Source: Streptomyces sp. HmicA12 | GTDB taxonomy: Bacteria; Actinomycetota; Actinomycetes; Streptomycetales; Streptomycetaceae | Assembly (NCBI RefSeq): GCF_000373565.1 | Contig: NZ_KB891850.1 | Coordinates: 124,001 to 188,000 of the forward strand | Reading direction: 5' to 3' | Length of the DNA stretch: 64,000 bases | Part shown: piece by piece, positions 40,809 through 50,400 of the stretch | Layout: every line of letters starts with the position of its first letter | Numbering within the stretch: position 1 is the first letter of the stretch | Notes under the pieces: generated by a model | Databases searched by the model: none | Told to the model about the DNA's origin: nothing | The model's input: only the letters and a program-made list of their open reading frames with translations | Made by a program: the position numbers and the translations under genes

Positions 40809-42963
40809 GGGCGCACGCGTCCCCGCCCTCCAGCAGGAAGGCGTCGGTGGACAGCAGCGCGTCGGCGACGTCGGGCAGCGCGCAGCCGACGATCACGAAG
40901 TCCACGTCGAGCCCGGCCTTGGTCCGCTGGAAGAGGAGCTCGTTGATGGCCGGGCGGCACATCGACGTGACCTCGCACAGATGGAACTCCACGCGCAGCG
41001 GCTCGGCCGCCATCACCTCGCTCAGGATCCGCCGGAACTTCTCCAGCTCGGTGGTGTCGATGACGCCGTCGCAGCGCACGTGCGCCGTGCCGCCGTCGAA
41101 CTCCGTCCGCATCCGCAGCCGCATCTGCGCGGGCTCCAACTCGACGCGTACGCGCAGCGGTTCGTCGCCGACGGGCAGCCGGACCGTGAGCTCCTTCGCG
41201 TCGAAGTGGTGGTGCGGCCGGCCGTCCACCCACACCCGGGTCAGCTCCACCGAGCCGGCCGGCAGCAGATCGGGCGCCACCCGCAGCGTGCGGTCGGGCA
41301 GGTCGCCGGGGCGCGGCCTGAAGTGCAGGGTGAGCGGGTCGTTGCTGATCAGCAGGCCGGTGTAGGTCGCGGCCAGGTAGCACAGCTCGAGGGAGTGGTA
41401 GCCCGCCATGGAGTGGCTGCCCTTGAGCCGCTCGGTGCCCAGCAGGAACGGGATGCCGTTGGCCTGCACGTTGAAGTAGACGCCGCCGTCGTCGTAGTCG
41501 AGGAAGAAGGCGTTGTGGAAGGAGGCCGCCTCACGCGCGAGCCGCAGCTGCTCCGGGTCGTTCGTGGTGCCCGCCAGGATCAGATAGGCGAGGATCGCCT
41601 GCTCCTGCTGCCACCACGCCTTGCGGTCGTGCCACACCATGCGGTGCATGCCGCTGTCCGGATCGGCCCTGCGCTCCACCACGTCGTACCAGCCGCCGCG
41701 CAGCTGGTCGCTGCCGACGGCCGGCATGATCTCCGCGATCCGCTCGGCGAGCGTGCCGTAACTGTCCTTGTCCACCAGGGACTTGATGCGGGTCAGGTTC
41801 CAGGCGATCTTCAGGTTGTGGCCGACCACGGCCCGGTCCTGCTGCCAGCCCCACGTGCGGTCGGGCGACCAGTCGGCGTGGAACCGCTCCTGCACGAAGG
41901 GGCTGTTCGGCTCGTCGGGGAACCGCTCGACGATCGTGTCCGCGGTCTCTTCGAGGAGCGCGGCGAAGTCCTCGCGCCCCGTGGCCAGATACGCGTTGAT
42001 CAGATAGGCCGGTGCGTGGTCACCGATCGAGTTCCAGTTCTTGCGGGACCGGTTGGGGCCGAGCGAGTCGGCGTGCGGGTCGAGCGTGATCGGGTCGATG
42101 TGCGAGAAGAACCCGCCCTGCTCACGGTCCCTGAAGTACTGCTCGAACAGGGCCACCGTGCGGTCGATGTCGTCGAGGATGCGCGGGTCGCCGGTGACCC
42201 GGTAGGTCTGGGTGGGCCCGGCGAGCGCGTAGATCTGCTCGTACATCGGGATCGCGTCGACGTCGTCGCCGAACACCGAGGCGTAGACCTTGCGCTGGCC
42301 GGTCGGGGTGACGTCCATGCCGTGGTACCAGTAGACGATCCCGTCCTGGTCGTCCGCGACCCGCATGTGCTCGCGCAGATACTCCGTGCCCGACTCGGCG
42401 GCGTCCAGGAACCGGTCCTCGCCGGTCAGCAGGTACGCGGTCGACAGGCCGTACACGAGCCGGGAGATGGTGTCGGTCTCCTGGCGCACGTCCTCGCCGT
42501 CGAAGTCGGGCAGGTGCGTGCCGTGCAGGGTCAGCTGGGTGCGGAAGTTGCGCCAGTCGTACTTCCCGTCGGGGAAGTGGCCGCGCAGATAGAAGTCGGC
42601 GACGGCGGCCGCCTGCTGGACCCACCACGCCGGGTGCTCGAAGACGTAGGAGCCGCGGTGCTCCTCGGGGAAGGTGATCTCCTTCGCCTCGAAGCGCTCG
42701 CCGTCCTCCCACTCGTAGGCGACTCCGTACGCGTAGAGGTAGCGGCCCTCGGCGAGCATGTCCATGGTGGCGTCGGTGGTGTCGCGGTAGCCGTCGCCGA
42801 GGTTGCGGACGATGCGCGAGGAGACGTTGCGGGGCAGGTGGACCGTGAACTCACGGTCGTCGGAGGTGCGCAGACCGAACCGGCGTCCGGTGGGGCTGAA
42901 GTAGGTGACGTAACCGGCGAGAGTGTCGGAGAACGTGCGGCGACGTGCGGCGTAAGCACTCAT
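40801..42963 (-). CDS. AGE-family epimerase/isomerase fused to a C-terminal STAS domain
   Basis: A 720-residue protein. Residues about 60-560 form an (alpha/alpha)6 barrel of the N-acylglucosamine 2-epimerase type (SRLVYGLSTAYLLTGEDRFL; WGWQQDRAVVGHNLKIAWNL; WWQQEQAILAYLIL). A beta-rich link (560-620) is followed by a STAS-like domain (about 620-715: VRCDGVIDTTELEKFRRILS; PLRVEFHLCEVTSMCRPAIN). STAS domains bind nucleotides or partner proteins, often in sigma-factor signalling. ATG 42963 overlaps the glgX stop. The sugar substrate is unknown; its operon suggests glucose or maltooligosaccharides. Confidence 0.82.
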   Translation of the reverse strand: MSAYAARRRTFSDTLAGYVTYFSPTGRRFGLRTSDDREFTVHLPRNVSSRIVRNLGDGYRDTTDATMDMLAEGRYLYAYGVAYEWEDGERFEAKEITFPEEHRGSYVFEHPAWWVQQAAAVADFYLRGHFPDGKYDWRNFRTQLTLHGTHLPDFDGEDVRQETDTISRLVYGLSTAYLLTGEDRFLDAAESGTEYLREHMRVADDQDGIVYWYHGMDVTPTGQRKVYASVFGDDVDAIPMYEQIYALAGPTQTYRVTGDPRILDDIDRTVALFEQYFRDREQGGFFSHIDPITLDPHADSLGPNRSRKNWNSIGDHAPAYLINAYLATGREDFAALLEETADTIVERFPDEPNSPFVQERFHADWSPDRTWGWQQDRAVVGHNLKIAWNLTRIKSLVDKDSYGTLAERIAEIMPAVGSDQLRGGWYDVVERRADPDSGMHRMVWHDRKAWWQQEQAILAYLILAGTTNDPEQLRLAREAASFHNAFFLDYDDGGVYFNVQANGIPFLLGTERLKGSHSMAGYHSLELCYLAATYTGLLISNDPLTLHFRPRPGDLPDRTLRVAPDLLPAGSVELTRVWVDGRPHHHFDAKELTVRLPVGDEPLRVRVELEPAQMRLRMRTEFDGGTAHVRCDGVIDTTELEKFRRILSEVMAAEPLRVEFHLCEVTSMCRPAINELLFQRTKAGLDVDFVIVGCALPDVADALLSTDAFLLEGGDACAHD

Positions 42964-45065
42964 CGGGGGCTGTCCTTCGCATCAGGCAGGGCCGCCAGCA
43001 CAACGATGCTGCGGCCGGGGGCGTGGAAGGTGTGGTCGTCGTGGCGCTCCTCTTGACCGGCCGGAAGGATGTCGTGCGGGCCCGCGCGCGAGGTGTCCAG
43101 GACGCGGTGCCAGCTGTGGCCGCGGATGTGCGGCAGCTCGAAGTCGAGGCCCAGGTGGTACATGTTGAGGATCAGGTGCAGGTCGGGATCGCCGTCGAAC
43201 CCGCCGAGCGTGCAGGCCAGGACCCGGGCGTTGGTGTCCTCCCAGCCGGGCTGCTCCAGGCGTGTGCCGTGCCAGACGATGTCCGGCAGCTGCCGGGAGT
43301 TGAGGCGTCCGTTGTAGAAGTGGGGTGCGCGGAAGGTGCGGTAGCGGCGGCGCAGCTCGATCACGCGCCGGGTGAACTCGAAGGTCTCCTCCTCCTTCGC
43401 GGCCTGGTCCCAGTCCAGCCAGGACGTCGGGTTGTCCTGGCAGTACGCGTTGTTGTTGCCGTTCTGGGAGTTGCGGAACTCGTCGCCCGCGAGCAGCATC
43501 GGCACGCCCCTGCTCAGCATCAGGACGCTCAGCAGGTTCTTGATCTGCCGTACCCGCAGGCGTTCCACCTCGGGGTCGTCGCTCGGGCCCTCGGCGCCGC
43601 AGTTCCAGCTGAAGTTCTCGCCCGCGCCGTCGGTGTCGGCCTCGCCGTTGGCGTGGTTGCGCTTGTGGTCGTAGCTCACCAGGTCGTTGAGGGTGAAGCC
43701 GTCGTGGCAGGTGATGAAGTTGACGCTGTTGGTGGGCGGTTCGTTCTGCGGCCCGAACAGGTCCTCGGAGCCGCCGAGCCGCTTGGCCAGCTCGCCGACC
43801 ACGCCGGCGTCACCGCGCACGAAGCGCCGCACCTCGTCGCGGAACGGGCCGTTCCACTGCGCCCAGCGTTTCCCCGGGAAACGGCCCACCTGATAGAGGC
43901 CGCCGCCGTCCCAGGGCTCGGCGATGATCTTCGTCTCGGCGAGCACCTTGGACAGCTCGATCGCCCACAGCACCGGCGGCACCGCCATCTCGTAGCCCTG
44001 GTCGCCGCGCGCGAGCTCGGAGGCCAGGTCGAAGCGGAAGCCGTCGATGTGGTGCTCGGTGACCCAGTACTCCAGGGACTCCTGGATGAACTTGGCGACG
44101 AAGGGGTGGTTGGCGTTCACCGCGTTGCCGCAGCCGGTGAAGTCCATGTAGTGGCTGCGGTCCTGCGGCCACAGGTGGTAGTACGCCTCGTTGGCCTGGC
44201 CGCGGAAGCTGATGGTCGGCCCGAACTCGTTGCCCTCGCTGGTGTGGTTGAAGACGACGTCGAGGATCACCTCGATACCGGCCCGGTGGAACGCCTTCAC
44301 CATGTCCCGGAACTCCGCGATGTGCGTGTTCAGATGGGGCGAGGTGCAGTAGCCGGTGTGCGGGGCGAAGAAGCCGTACGGGTCGTAGCCCCAGTAGTTG
44401 TGCAGCGGGGTGCCGTCCGGGCTGTCGCGCAGCACCTGGGTCTCGTCGAAGTCGAAGACGGGCAGCAGCTCCACGGCGGTGACGCCGAGCCGCTTCAGGT
44501 GCGGGATCTTCTCGATGACCGCGGAGAAGGTGCCCGGGTGCGCGGCCCGCGAGGTCGGCGAGGCCGTCATGCCGCGCACGTGCATCTCGTAGATGACCGT
44601 GTCCTCGATGGGCGTGCGCAGCGGCTGGTCGCCCTCCCAGTCGTAGTCGCCCAGGTCGACGACGAGGCTGCGCATGCACGTCTCGACGTTGTCCTGCGCG
44701 CCGATCGCGAGGGTGCGGTTCCAGCGGGAGTTGATGTTGGCGCGGGCGTACGGGTCGAGCAGCACCTTGCGGTGGTCGAAGCGGGTGCCGGCTCGCTTGG
44801 GCTCGCGCGGCCCGTCCATCCGGTACGCGTAGACCTGCCCGGCGCCTATCCCGGCGACATGGCAGTGCCAGAAGTGGAAACTGCGGTGCTTGTCCCGCTG
44901 GAGGTGGATGGTCTGCGAGGGGTGCGGATCGTCGCAGTGGTCGAAGAGCAGCAGGTCGACGTGGGTGGCGTGCTCCGAGAAGACGGAGAAGTTGACTCCG
45001 CCGTCGACGACGGTGGAACCCAGCGGCTGGGGGCGTCCCGCCGTGATCTGCGGCGCCTCGGTCAT
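42960..45065 (-). CDS. glgX: Glycogen debranching enzyme
   Basis: A 701-residue GH13_11 isoamylase-type enzyme cleaving alpha-1,6 branches. The N-terminal CBM48 (GGVNFSVFSEHATHVDLLLF) is followed by the catalytic barrel. Conserved regions are DVVFNHTSEGNEFGP, the nucleophile in GFRFDLAS, the acid/base in IIAEPWD, and the third Asp in TCHDGFTLNDLVSYD. Length is normal for GlgX/TreX. It overlaps the AGE-STAS gene (ATGA). Its products would be linear maltooligosaccharides. Confidence 0.94.
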   Translation of the reverse strand: MTEAPQITAGRPQPLGSTVVDGGVNFSVFSEHATHVDLLLFDHCDDPHPSQTIHLQRDKHRSFHFWHCHVAGIGAGQVYAYRMDGPREPKRAGTRFDHRKVLLDPYARANINSRWNRTLAIGAQDNVETCMRSLVVDLGDYDWEGDQPLRTPIEDTVIYEMHVRGMTASPTSRAAHPGTFSAVIEKIPHLKRLGVTAVELLPVFDFDETQVLRDSPDGTPLHNYWGYDPYGFFAPHTGYCTSPHLNTHIAEFRDMVKAFHRAGIEVILDVVFNHTSEGNEFGPTISFRGQANEAYYHLWPQDRSHYMDFTGCGNAVNANHPFVAKFIQESLEYWVTEHHIDGFRFDLASELARGDQGYEMAVPPVLWAIELSKVLAETKIIAEPWDGGGLYQVGRFPGKRWAQWNGPFRDEVRRFVRGDAGVVGELAKRLGGSEDLFGPQNEPPTNSVNFITCHDGFTLNDLVSYDHKRNHANGEADTDGAGENFSWNCGAEGPSDDPEVERLRVRQIKNLLSVLMLSRGVPMLLAGDEFRNSQNGNNNAYCQDNPTSWLDWDQAAKEEETFEFTRRVIELRRRYRTFRAPHFYNGRLNSRQLPDIVWHGTRLEQPGWEDTNARVLACTLGGFDGDPDLHLILNMYHLGLDFELPHIRGHSWHRVLDTSRAGPHDILPAGQEERHDDHTFHAPGRSIVVLAALPDAKDSPR

Positions 45066-45154
45066 GGTGGTCTCCGGTCTCGCGGCGAAAGGGCGGTGGG
45101 CGGTGGCGCGTCGAGCGGCGGTCGGGTCGGGGTGCGGTCGGGTGGCGGGCCGCC

Positions 45155-45871
45155 TCAGGCGACGGCGCGGACCGGTACGGGCTCGTCCGTGCTGAGCCCG
45201 GCGAACAGTTCCTCCCAGTCGCCGGGGGCGCTGCCCGCGCCGTTGCGCATCTCGAAGGTCAGCCCCTTCGCGGACGGGCAGTACAGGGCCTGGACGCAGG
45301 CCTCCGCCACGTCCTGCAGCGCGACGTAGCCGTCCCTGCGGTCGCCCTGTTCGAGGTGGATGCGGCCGTCGTCGGCGGAGACCGTGCGGTCGGTCAGCCA
45401 GCCGGGCCGGACGATCGTGTAGGCGAGGCCCGAGGAGCGCACCGCGTTCTCCCCGGCGAGCCGCCAGTCGAGCATCCGCCCGTACGCGTTCATCGGGTGC
45501 TCGGGGCGGGTCACGTGCCGCTGGCTGACCAGCACGAACTGGGCGGGCTCGAAGCCTTCCTGGCGGCGCAGCGCGTCCAGGGTGTTGAGCACGCCCGCGT
45601 GCAGCGTGCTCCGCGGGCTGTCGGGCCCCGAGGTGTCGGTGCCGGACTCCACCGTGTACACGACGGCGGAGCAGCCGTGCAGTGGGACGGGCAGGGTGTC
45701 GGCGTCACGGACGTCACCGAGGAAGAACTGGGCGCGGGGCGGCAGATGACGCTGGGCGCGCTGGGCGCTGCGGCCGATGACCCGGACCGTCTCCCCACGG
45801 TCCAGGAGTTTGCGGGTGACGATCCGGCCGACCCGGCCGGTACCGCCGATCACGGCGATGGCAGTGTTCAC
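45155..45871 (-). CDS. Atypical SDR / NAD(P)-binding NmrA-like protein
   Basis: A 238-residue extended/atypical SDR. The cofactor motif is GGTGRVGRIVTRKLL near residues 9-22, and FFLGDVRDADTL matches the atypical-5 group. A Tyr in AYGRMLDWRLAGE replaces a strict YxxxK, as is common in this group. It sits 34 bases after the nucleotidyltransferase and 89 bases before glgX, so it is probably in the same operon. Redox sensing or sugar-nucleotide reduction is possible; unproven. Confidence 0.78.
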   Translation of the reverse strand: MNTAIAVIGGTGRVGRIVTRKLLDRGETVRVIGRSAQRAQRHLPPRAQFFLGDVRDADTLPVPLHGCSAVVYTVESGTDTSGPDSPRSTLHAGVLNTLDALRRQEGFEPAQFVLVSQRHVTRPEHPMNAYGRMLDWRLAGENAVRSSGLAYTIVRPGWLTDRTVSADDGRIHLEQGDRRDGYVALQDVAEACVQALYCPSAKGLTFEMRNGAGSAPGDWEELFAGLSTDEPVPVRAVA

Positions 45872-45905
45872 GGATCTCTCCAGAGGGGGCGCGGGGGCGG
45901 ACGGG

Positions 45906-47246
45906 TCACACCCACTGCAAGATGTCGTCGGAGCTGGTGAGTTGGGTGCCGCTGGGCACGCCGGAGACGGCGGGTACGCGCAGCCGGGGATAGACGCTGA
46001 CGCCGGACAGCCGGGTCCCGGACCACAGCTGGGCGCCGTCCCCCACGGCGGACAGGGCCTCCAGGCGCACCGGGGCCCGGGCGTCGGAGCGCACCTGCGC
46101 CATCGGGCCGACGTAGGAGTCGCTGATGTGCGCGTACGCGCCGATGACGGCGGAGTCGCCGAGCACGCTGCCCTCGACGTGCACGCCTTCGTGCAGGTCG
46201 ACGCCGTCCCCGACGTCCGTCGAGCGCAGCCGGACGCCGGTGCCGATCTCCACGTGCCGGCCGATGCGCACCCCGGGGCCGATGACGACGCTGCCTTCGG
46301 CGATCTTCTGGGCGAGGGTGGTGCCGGTGATGTGGTCCTTGGAGCGCAGGCTGGACTCGTGGATCCAGTACCGCGGGTCGGTGCTGAGCGGTGTGCCGAG
46401 CGCCCGGTCCAGCTGCGGATAGAGGCCGCCGAGCGCGTCGCCGAGCGTGCCGAGGTAGTCGCCTATGTTGCCGAGGTCGCCCAGCCGCGCGATGGGTTCG
46501 ACGGCCACCGCGTGGCCGAGCCCGACGAGCCGGGGCAGCAGGTCGTTGCCCCAGTCGAGGCGCTGCTGGGCGAGGCGGATCAGTTCGGGGGTGCGCGCGG
46601 CGAGCCGGAGGCGGGCGCAGTCGATGAGGTACATCCCGGCGTTGGTGGCCAGGGCGCGGGGGCCCTGTGGCTGGGTGATCTCGGGGAACTCCCGCTCGAT
46701 GACGGAGAGTTGGGGCTTCTCCAGGAAGCCGCAGACCAGATGTTCCGCGGTGGTGCGCATGACGCCGTACTTGCCGGCGATCTCCTCGGGGGCGCGGGGC
46801 ACGGCGGCCACGGTGACCATCGCGTCGGTGTCCCGCTGGGTGGCGAGCAGCCGGTCCAGCGAGAACTCGAACAGCGAGTCGACGGGCAGGACGAGTGCGG
46901 TGCCCGTCAGGTTCCACTGCTCCAGGTTGTGCAGGGTGGCCGCGCCCGAGCCCACGTTGTACGGGTCGAAGCGGGCCCGTGAGTAGTCGATCTCCACGCC
47001 GTACCGCTCGCCGTGGCCCAGGACGAGCTTGATCTGACTCCGGTTCTCAACTCCCTGTGCCACTACATGGAAACGGCGTATGCCTTGGTCGCGGCAGGCC
47101 TCGACGATCCACTCGATGAGCGGCCTGCCGGCGAACGGAATAAGCGCTTTGCTGCGGATGTAGTCGGCGGACTGGAGGGTGATGGGCTTCGCCCGTTCCC
47201 CCCGACCGCCGGCCAGGATGATGCCGACCGTGCTGTCGTCCCCCAT
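45906..47246 (-). CDS. Sugar-phosphate nucleotidyltransferase with left-handed beta-helix
   Basis: A 446-residue NDP-sugar pyrophosphorylase-like protein. The nucleotide loop is GIILAGGRGERAKPIT, and SKALIPFAGRPLIEW supplies the sugar-nucleotide Lys. VLPVDSLFEF holds the metal Asp; FLEKP follows. Residues 300-420 are hexapeptide repeats (VVIGPGVRIGRHVEIGTGVR). It differs from standard GlgC and resembles mannose-1-phosphate guanylyltransferases, so the NDP-sugar is uncertain. ATG 47246 is preferred to 47306, because the latter lies in front of the -10 of a plausible promoter. Confidence 0.82.
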   Translation of the reverse strand: MGDDSTVGIILAGGRGERAKPITLQSADYIRSKALIPFAGRPLIEWIVEACRDQGIRRFHVVAQGVENRSQIKLVLGHGERYGVEIDYSRARFDPYNVGSGAATLHNLEQWNLTGTALVLPVDSLFEFSLDRLLATQRDTDAMVTVAAVPRAPEEIAGKYGVMRTTAEHLVCGFLEKPQLSVIEREFPEITQPQGPRALATNAGMYLIDCARLRLAARTPELIRLAQQRLDWGNDLLPRLVGLGHAVAVEPIARLGDLGNIGDYLGTLGDALGGLYPQLDRALGTPLSTDPRYWIHESSLRSKDHITGTTLAQKIAEGSVVIGPGVRIGRHVEIGTGVRLRSTDVGDGVDLHEGVHVEGSVLGDSAVIGAYAHISDSYVGPMAQVRSDARAPVRLEALSAVGDGAQLWSGTRLSGVSVYPRLRVPAVSGVPSGTQLTSSDDILQWV

Positions 47247-47287
47247 CGCGCTGTCCTGCCTTCCAGGCCGACTTGTCGATGCGACAG

Positions 47288-47362
47288 ATTCAACAACTTC
47301 TGTCATGTGGAGTCAAGTGACTTGTAATTTACGCAGGTTGGAGAGGTCCGAGTCAGTCAAGT
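47288..47362 (-). promoter_or_regulatory. Promoter region of the nucleotidyltransferase operon with CAAGT/ACTTG sites
   Basis: On the minus strand TTGACT (47316-47311) and TTGAAT (47293-47288) are spaced 17. CAAGTGACTTG (47314-47324) is an 11-bp palindrome over the -35. The octamer ACTTGACT occurs here twice on the minus strand (47318-47311 and 47362-47355, 44 bp apart) and once in the XRE/peptide region (32451-32458). Confidence 0.55.
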
Positions 47363-47385
47363 CCGGGCGCGCGGGGCATGCGAAA

Positions 47386-47424
47386 GGGCCGGGCCCCGGG
47401 TCATGAAGACCCGGGGCCCGGCCC
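47386..47424 (-). terminator. Strong terminator downstream of kgd
   Basis: A perfect 17-bp GC stem (47386-47402 with 47408-47424) with a 5-base loop, flanked by CGAAA on one side and CTTTCG on the other. It follows the kgd stop by 24 bases and insulates it from the nucleotidyltransferase operon. Confidence 0.88.
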
Positions 47425-47448
47425 CGACTTTCGTACTGCTGACGAGAC

Positions 47449-50400
47449 TTACGCCTCGAACACCTCACGCACCAGCTGCTCCTGCTCGGCCTGGTGGCGC
47501 TTGGCGGAGCCGACGGCCGGGGACGAGGAGTGCGGCCGCGAGATGCGGCGCAGGCGCTCGCCGTGCGGGATGTCGGCGCCGACCGCCAGGTCCAGGTGGT
47601 CGATCAGGTTGAGCGCGATGAACGGCCAGGCACCCTGGTTCGCCGGCTCCTCCTGCGCCCAGATGTACTTCTCGGCGTTCGGGAACTTGCTGATCTCCGC
47701 CTGGAGTTCGGCACCCGGCAGCGGGTACAGACGCTCGACGCGGATGATCGCGGTGTCGGTGTTCCCGCTCTTCTTCCGCTCGGCCTCGAGGTCGTAGTAC
47801 AGCTTGCCCGCGACGAAGACGACCTTGCGGACCGCGTTCGCGTCCACCGTGTCGTCGCCGATGACCGGACGGAAGCCGCCCGTCGTGAACTCCTCCACCT
47901 TCGACGCGGCGGCCTTGAGGCGCAGCATCGACTTCGGGGTGAAGACCACCAGCGGCTTGTGGTGCGGGTTGTGCACCTGCCACCGCAGGAGGTGGAAGTA
48001 GTTCGACGGGAGCGTGGGCATCGCGACCGTCATGTTGTTCTGGGCGCAGAGCTGCAGGAAGCGCTCGATACGGGCCGAGGAGTGGTCCGGGCCCTGGCCC
48101 TCGTAGCCGTGCGGGAGGAGCAGGGTGACGCCGGACGTCTGGCCCCACTTCTGCTCGGCGGCCGAGATGTACTCGTCGACGACGGTCTGCGCGCCGTTGA
48201 CGAAGTCACCGAACTGCGCCTCCCACATCACGAGGGACTCGGGACGCGCCAGCGAGTAGCCGTACTCGAAGCCCATGACCGCGTACTCGGAGAGCAGCGA
48301 GTCGTAGACGTTGTAGCGGGCCTGCTCGGGCGACAGGTAGAGCAGCGGGGTGTAGTCCTCGCCGGTCTGCCGGTCGATCAGCACCGCGTGGCGCTGGCCG
48401 AACGTGCCGCGGCGCGAGTCCTGGCCGGAGAGGCGGACCGGGGTGCCCTCCAGGAGGAGGGAGCCGAGGGCGAGGGTCTCGCCCATGCCCCAGTCGATCG
48501 TCCCGTCCTCGATCATCGACGCGCGGCGCTGCAGCTGCGGCAGCAGACGCGGGTGGACGGTGATGTTGTCCGGGATGTTGACCTGGGACTCGGCGATGCG
48601 CTTGACGACCTCCTGGGAGATCGCGGTCTGCACCGGCACCGGGAACTCGGCCTGCGGCGCCGCGGCCTCGGCCTCGCCCGGGTGCGAGACGGCCTCGCGG
48701 ACCTCGGTGAAGACCTTCTCCAGCTGGCCCTGGAAGTCCTGCAGCGCCTGCTCGGCCTCTTCCAGCGTGATGTCGCCGCGACCGATGAGCGACTCGGTGT
48801 AGAGCTTGCGCACCGAGCGCTTCTTGTCGATCAGGTCGTACATCAGCGGCTGCGTGAACGCCGGGTTGTCCGACTCGTTGTGACCGCGGCGGCGGTAGCA
48901 GATGAGGTCGATGACGACGTCCTTGTTGAACGCCTGGCGGAACTCGAAGGCCAGACGGGCAACGCGGACGACGGCCTCGGGGTCGTCGCCGTTCACGTGG
49001 AAGATCGGCGCCTCGATCATGCGGGCCACGTCCGTGGCGTACATGGAGGAGCGCGAGGACTCCGGGGCGGCCGTGAAGCCGACCTGGTTGTTGATGACGA
49101 TGTGGACCGTGCCGCCCGTGCGGTAGCCGCGCAGCTGCGACATGTTGAGCGTCTCGGCCACGACGCCCTGGCCCGCGAAGGCCGCGTCACCGTGCAGGGC
49201 GACCGGGAGGACGGTGAAGTCCGTGCCGCCCTTGTTGATGATGTCCTGCTTGGCGCGGACGATGCCCTCGATGACCGGGTCGACCGTCTCCAGGTGGGAC
49301 GGGTTGGCGGCCAGCGAGACCTTGATCTGCTCGCCGTCCAGGCCGGTGAAGGTGCCCTCGGCGCCCAGGTGGTACTTCACGTCGCCGGAGCCGTGCATCG
49401 ACTTCGGGTCGAGGTTGCCCTCGAACTCGCGGAAGATCTGCGCGTACGACTTGCCGACGATGTTCGCCAGGACGTTCAGGCGGCCGCGGTGGGCCATGCC
49501 GATGACGACCTCGTCGAGGCGGGCCTCGGCGGCGGAGTCGATGACCGCGTCGAGCAGCGGGACGACGGACTCGCCGCCCTCCAGCGAGAAGCGCTTCTGG
49601 CCGACGAACTTCGTCTGCAGGAAGGTCTCGAAGGCCTCGGCGGAGTTCAGGCGGCGCAGGATGCGCAGCTGCTCCTCGCGCTCCGGCTTGGAGTGCGCGC
49701 GCTCGATGCGGTCCTGGATCCACTTGCGCTGCTTCGGGTCCTGGATGTGCATGAACTCGACGCCGGTGGTGCGGCAGTACGAGTCGCGCAGCACACCGAG
49801 GATGTCGCGCAGCTTCATCATCGACTTGCCGGCGAAGCCGCCGACGGCGAACTCGCGCTCCAGGTCCCACAGCGTGAGCCCGTGCTCGGTGATGTCCAGG
49901 TCGGGGTGCTTGCGCTGCTGGTACTCCAGCGGGTCGGTGTCGGCCATGACGTGGCCGCGGACCCGATAGGAGTGGATCAGCTCGAAGACGCGGGCGGCCT
50001 TGGTGACGTCGTCGTCGTGCGAGGCGTCGATGTCCTTGAGCCAGCGGACCGGCTCGTAGGGGATGCGCAGGGCCTTGAAGATCTCGTCGTAGAACTCGTT
50101 CTCACCGAGAAGGAGGTTCGCGACGATGCGCAGGAACTCGCCGGAGGCGGCGCCCTGGATGACCCGGTGGTCGTAGGTCGACGTGAGCGTCATGACCTTC
50201 GAGATGCCGAGCTTGTTCAGGGTGTCCTGGGACGTGCCCTGGAACTCCGCCGGGTAGTCCATCGAGCCGACGCCCATGATGACCGACTGTCCGGGCATCA
50301 GGCGGGGCACGGAGTGCACGGTGCCGAGGCCGCCGGGGTTGGTCAGGGAGACCGTGACACCGGTGAAGTCGTCCATGCCGAGCTTGCCGTCGCGGGCGCG

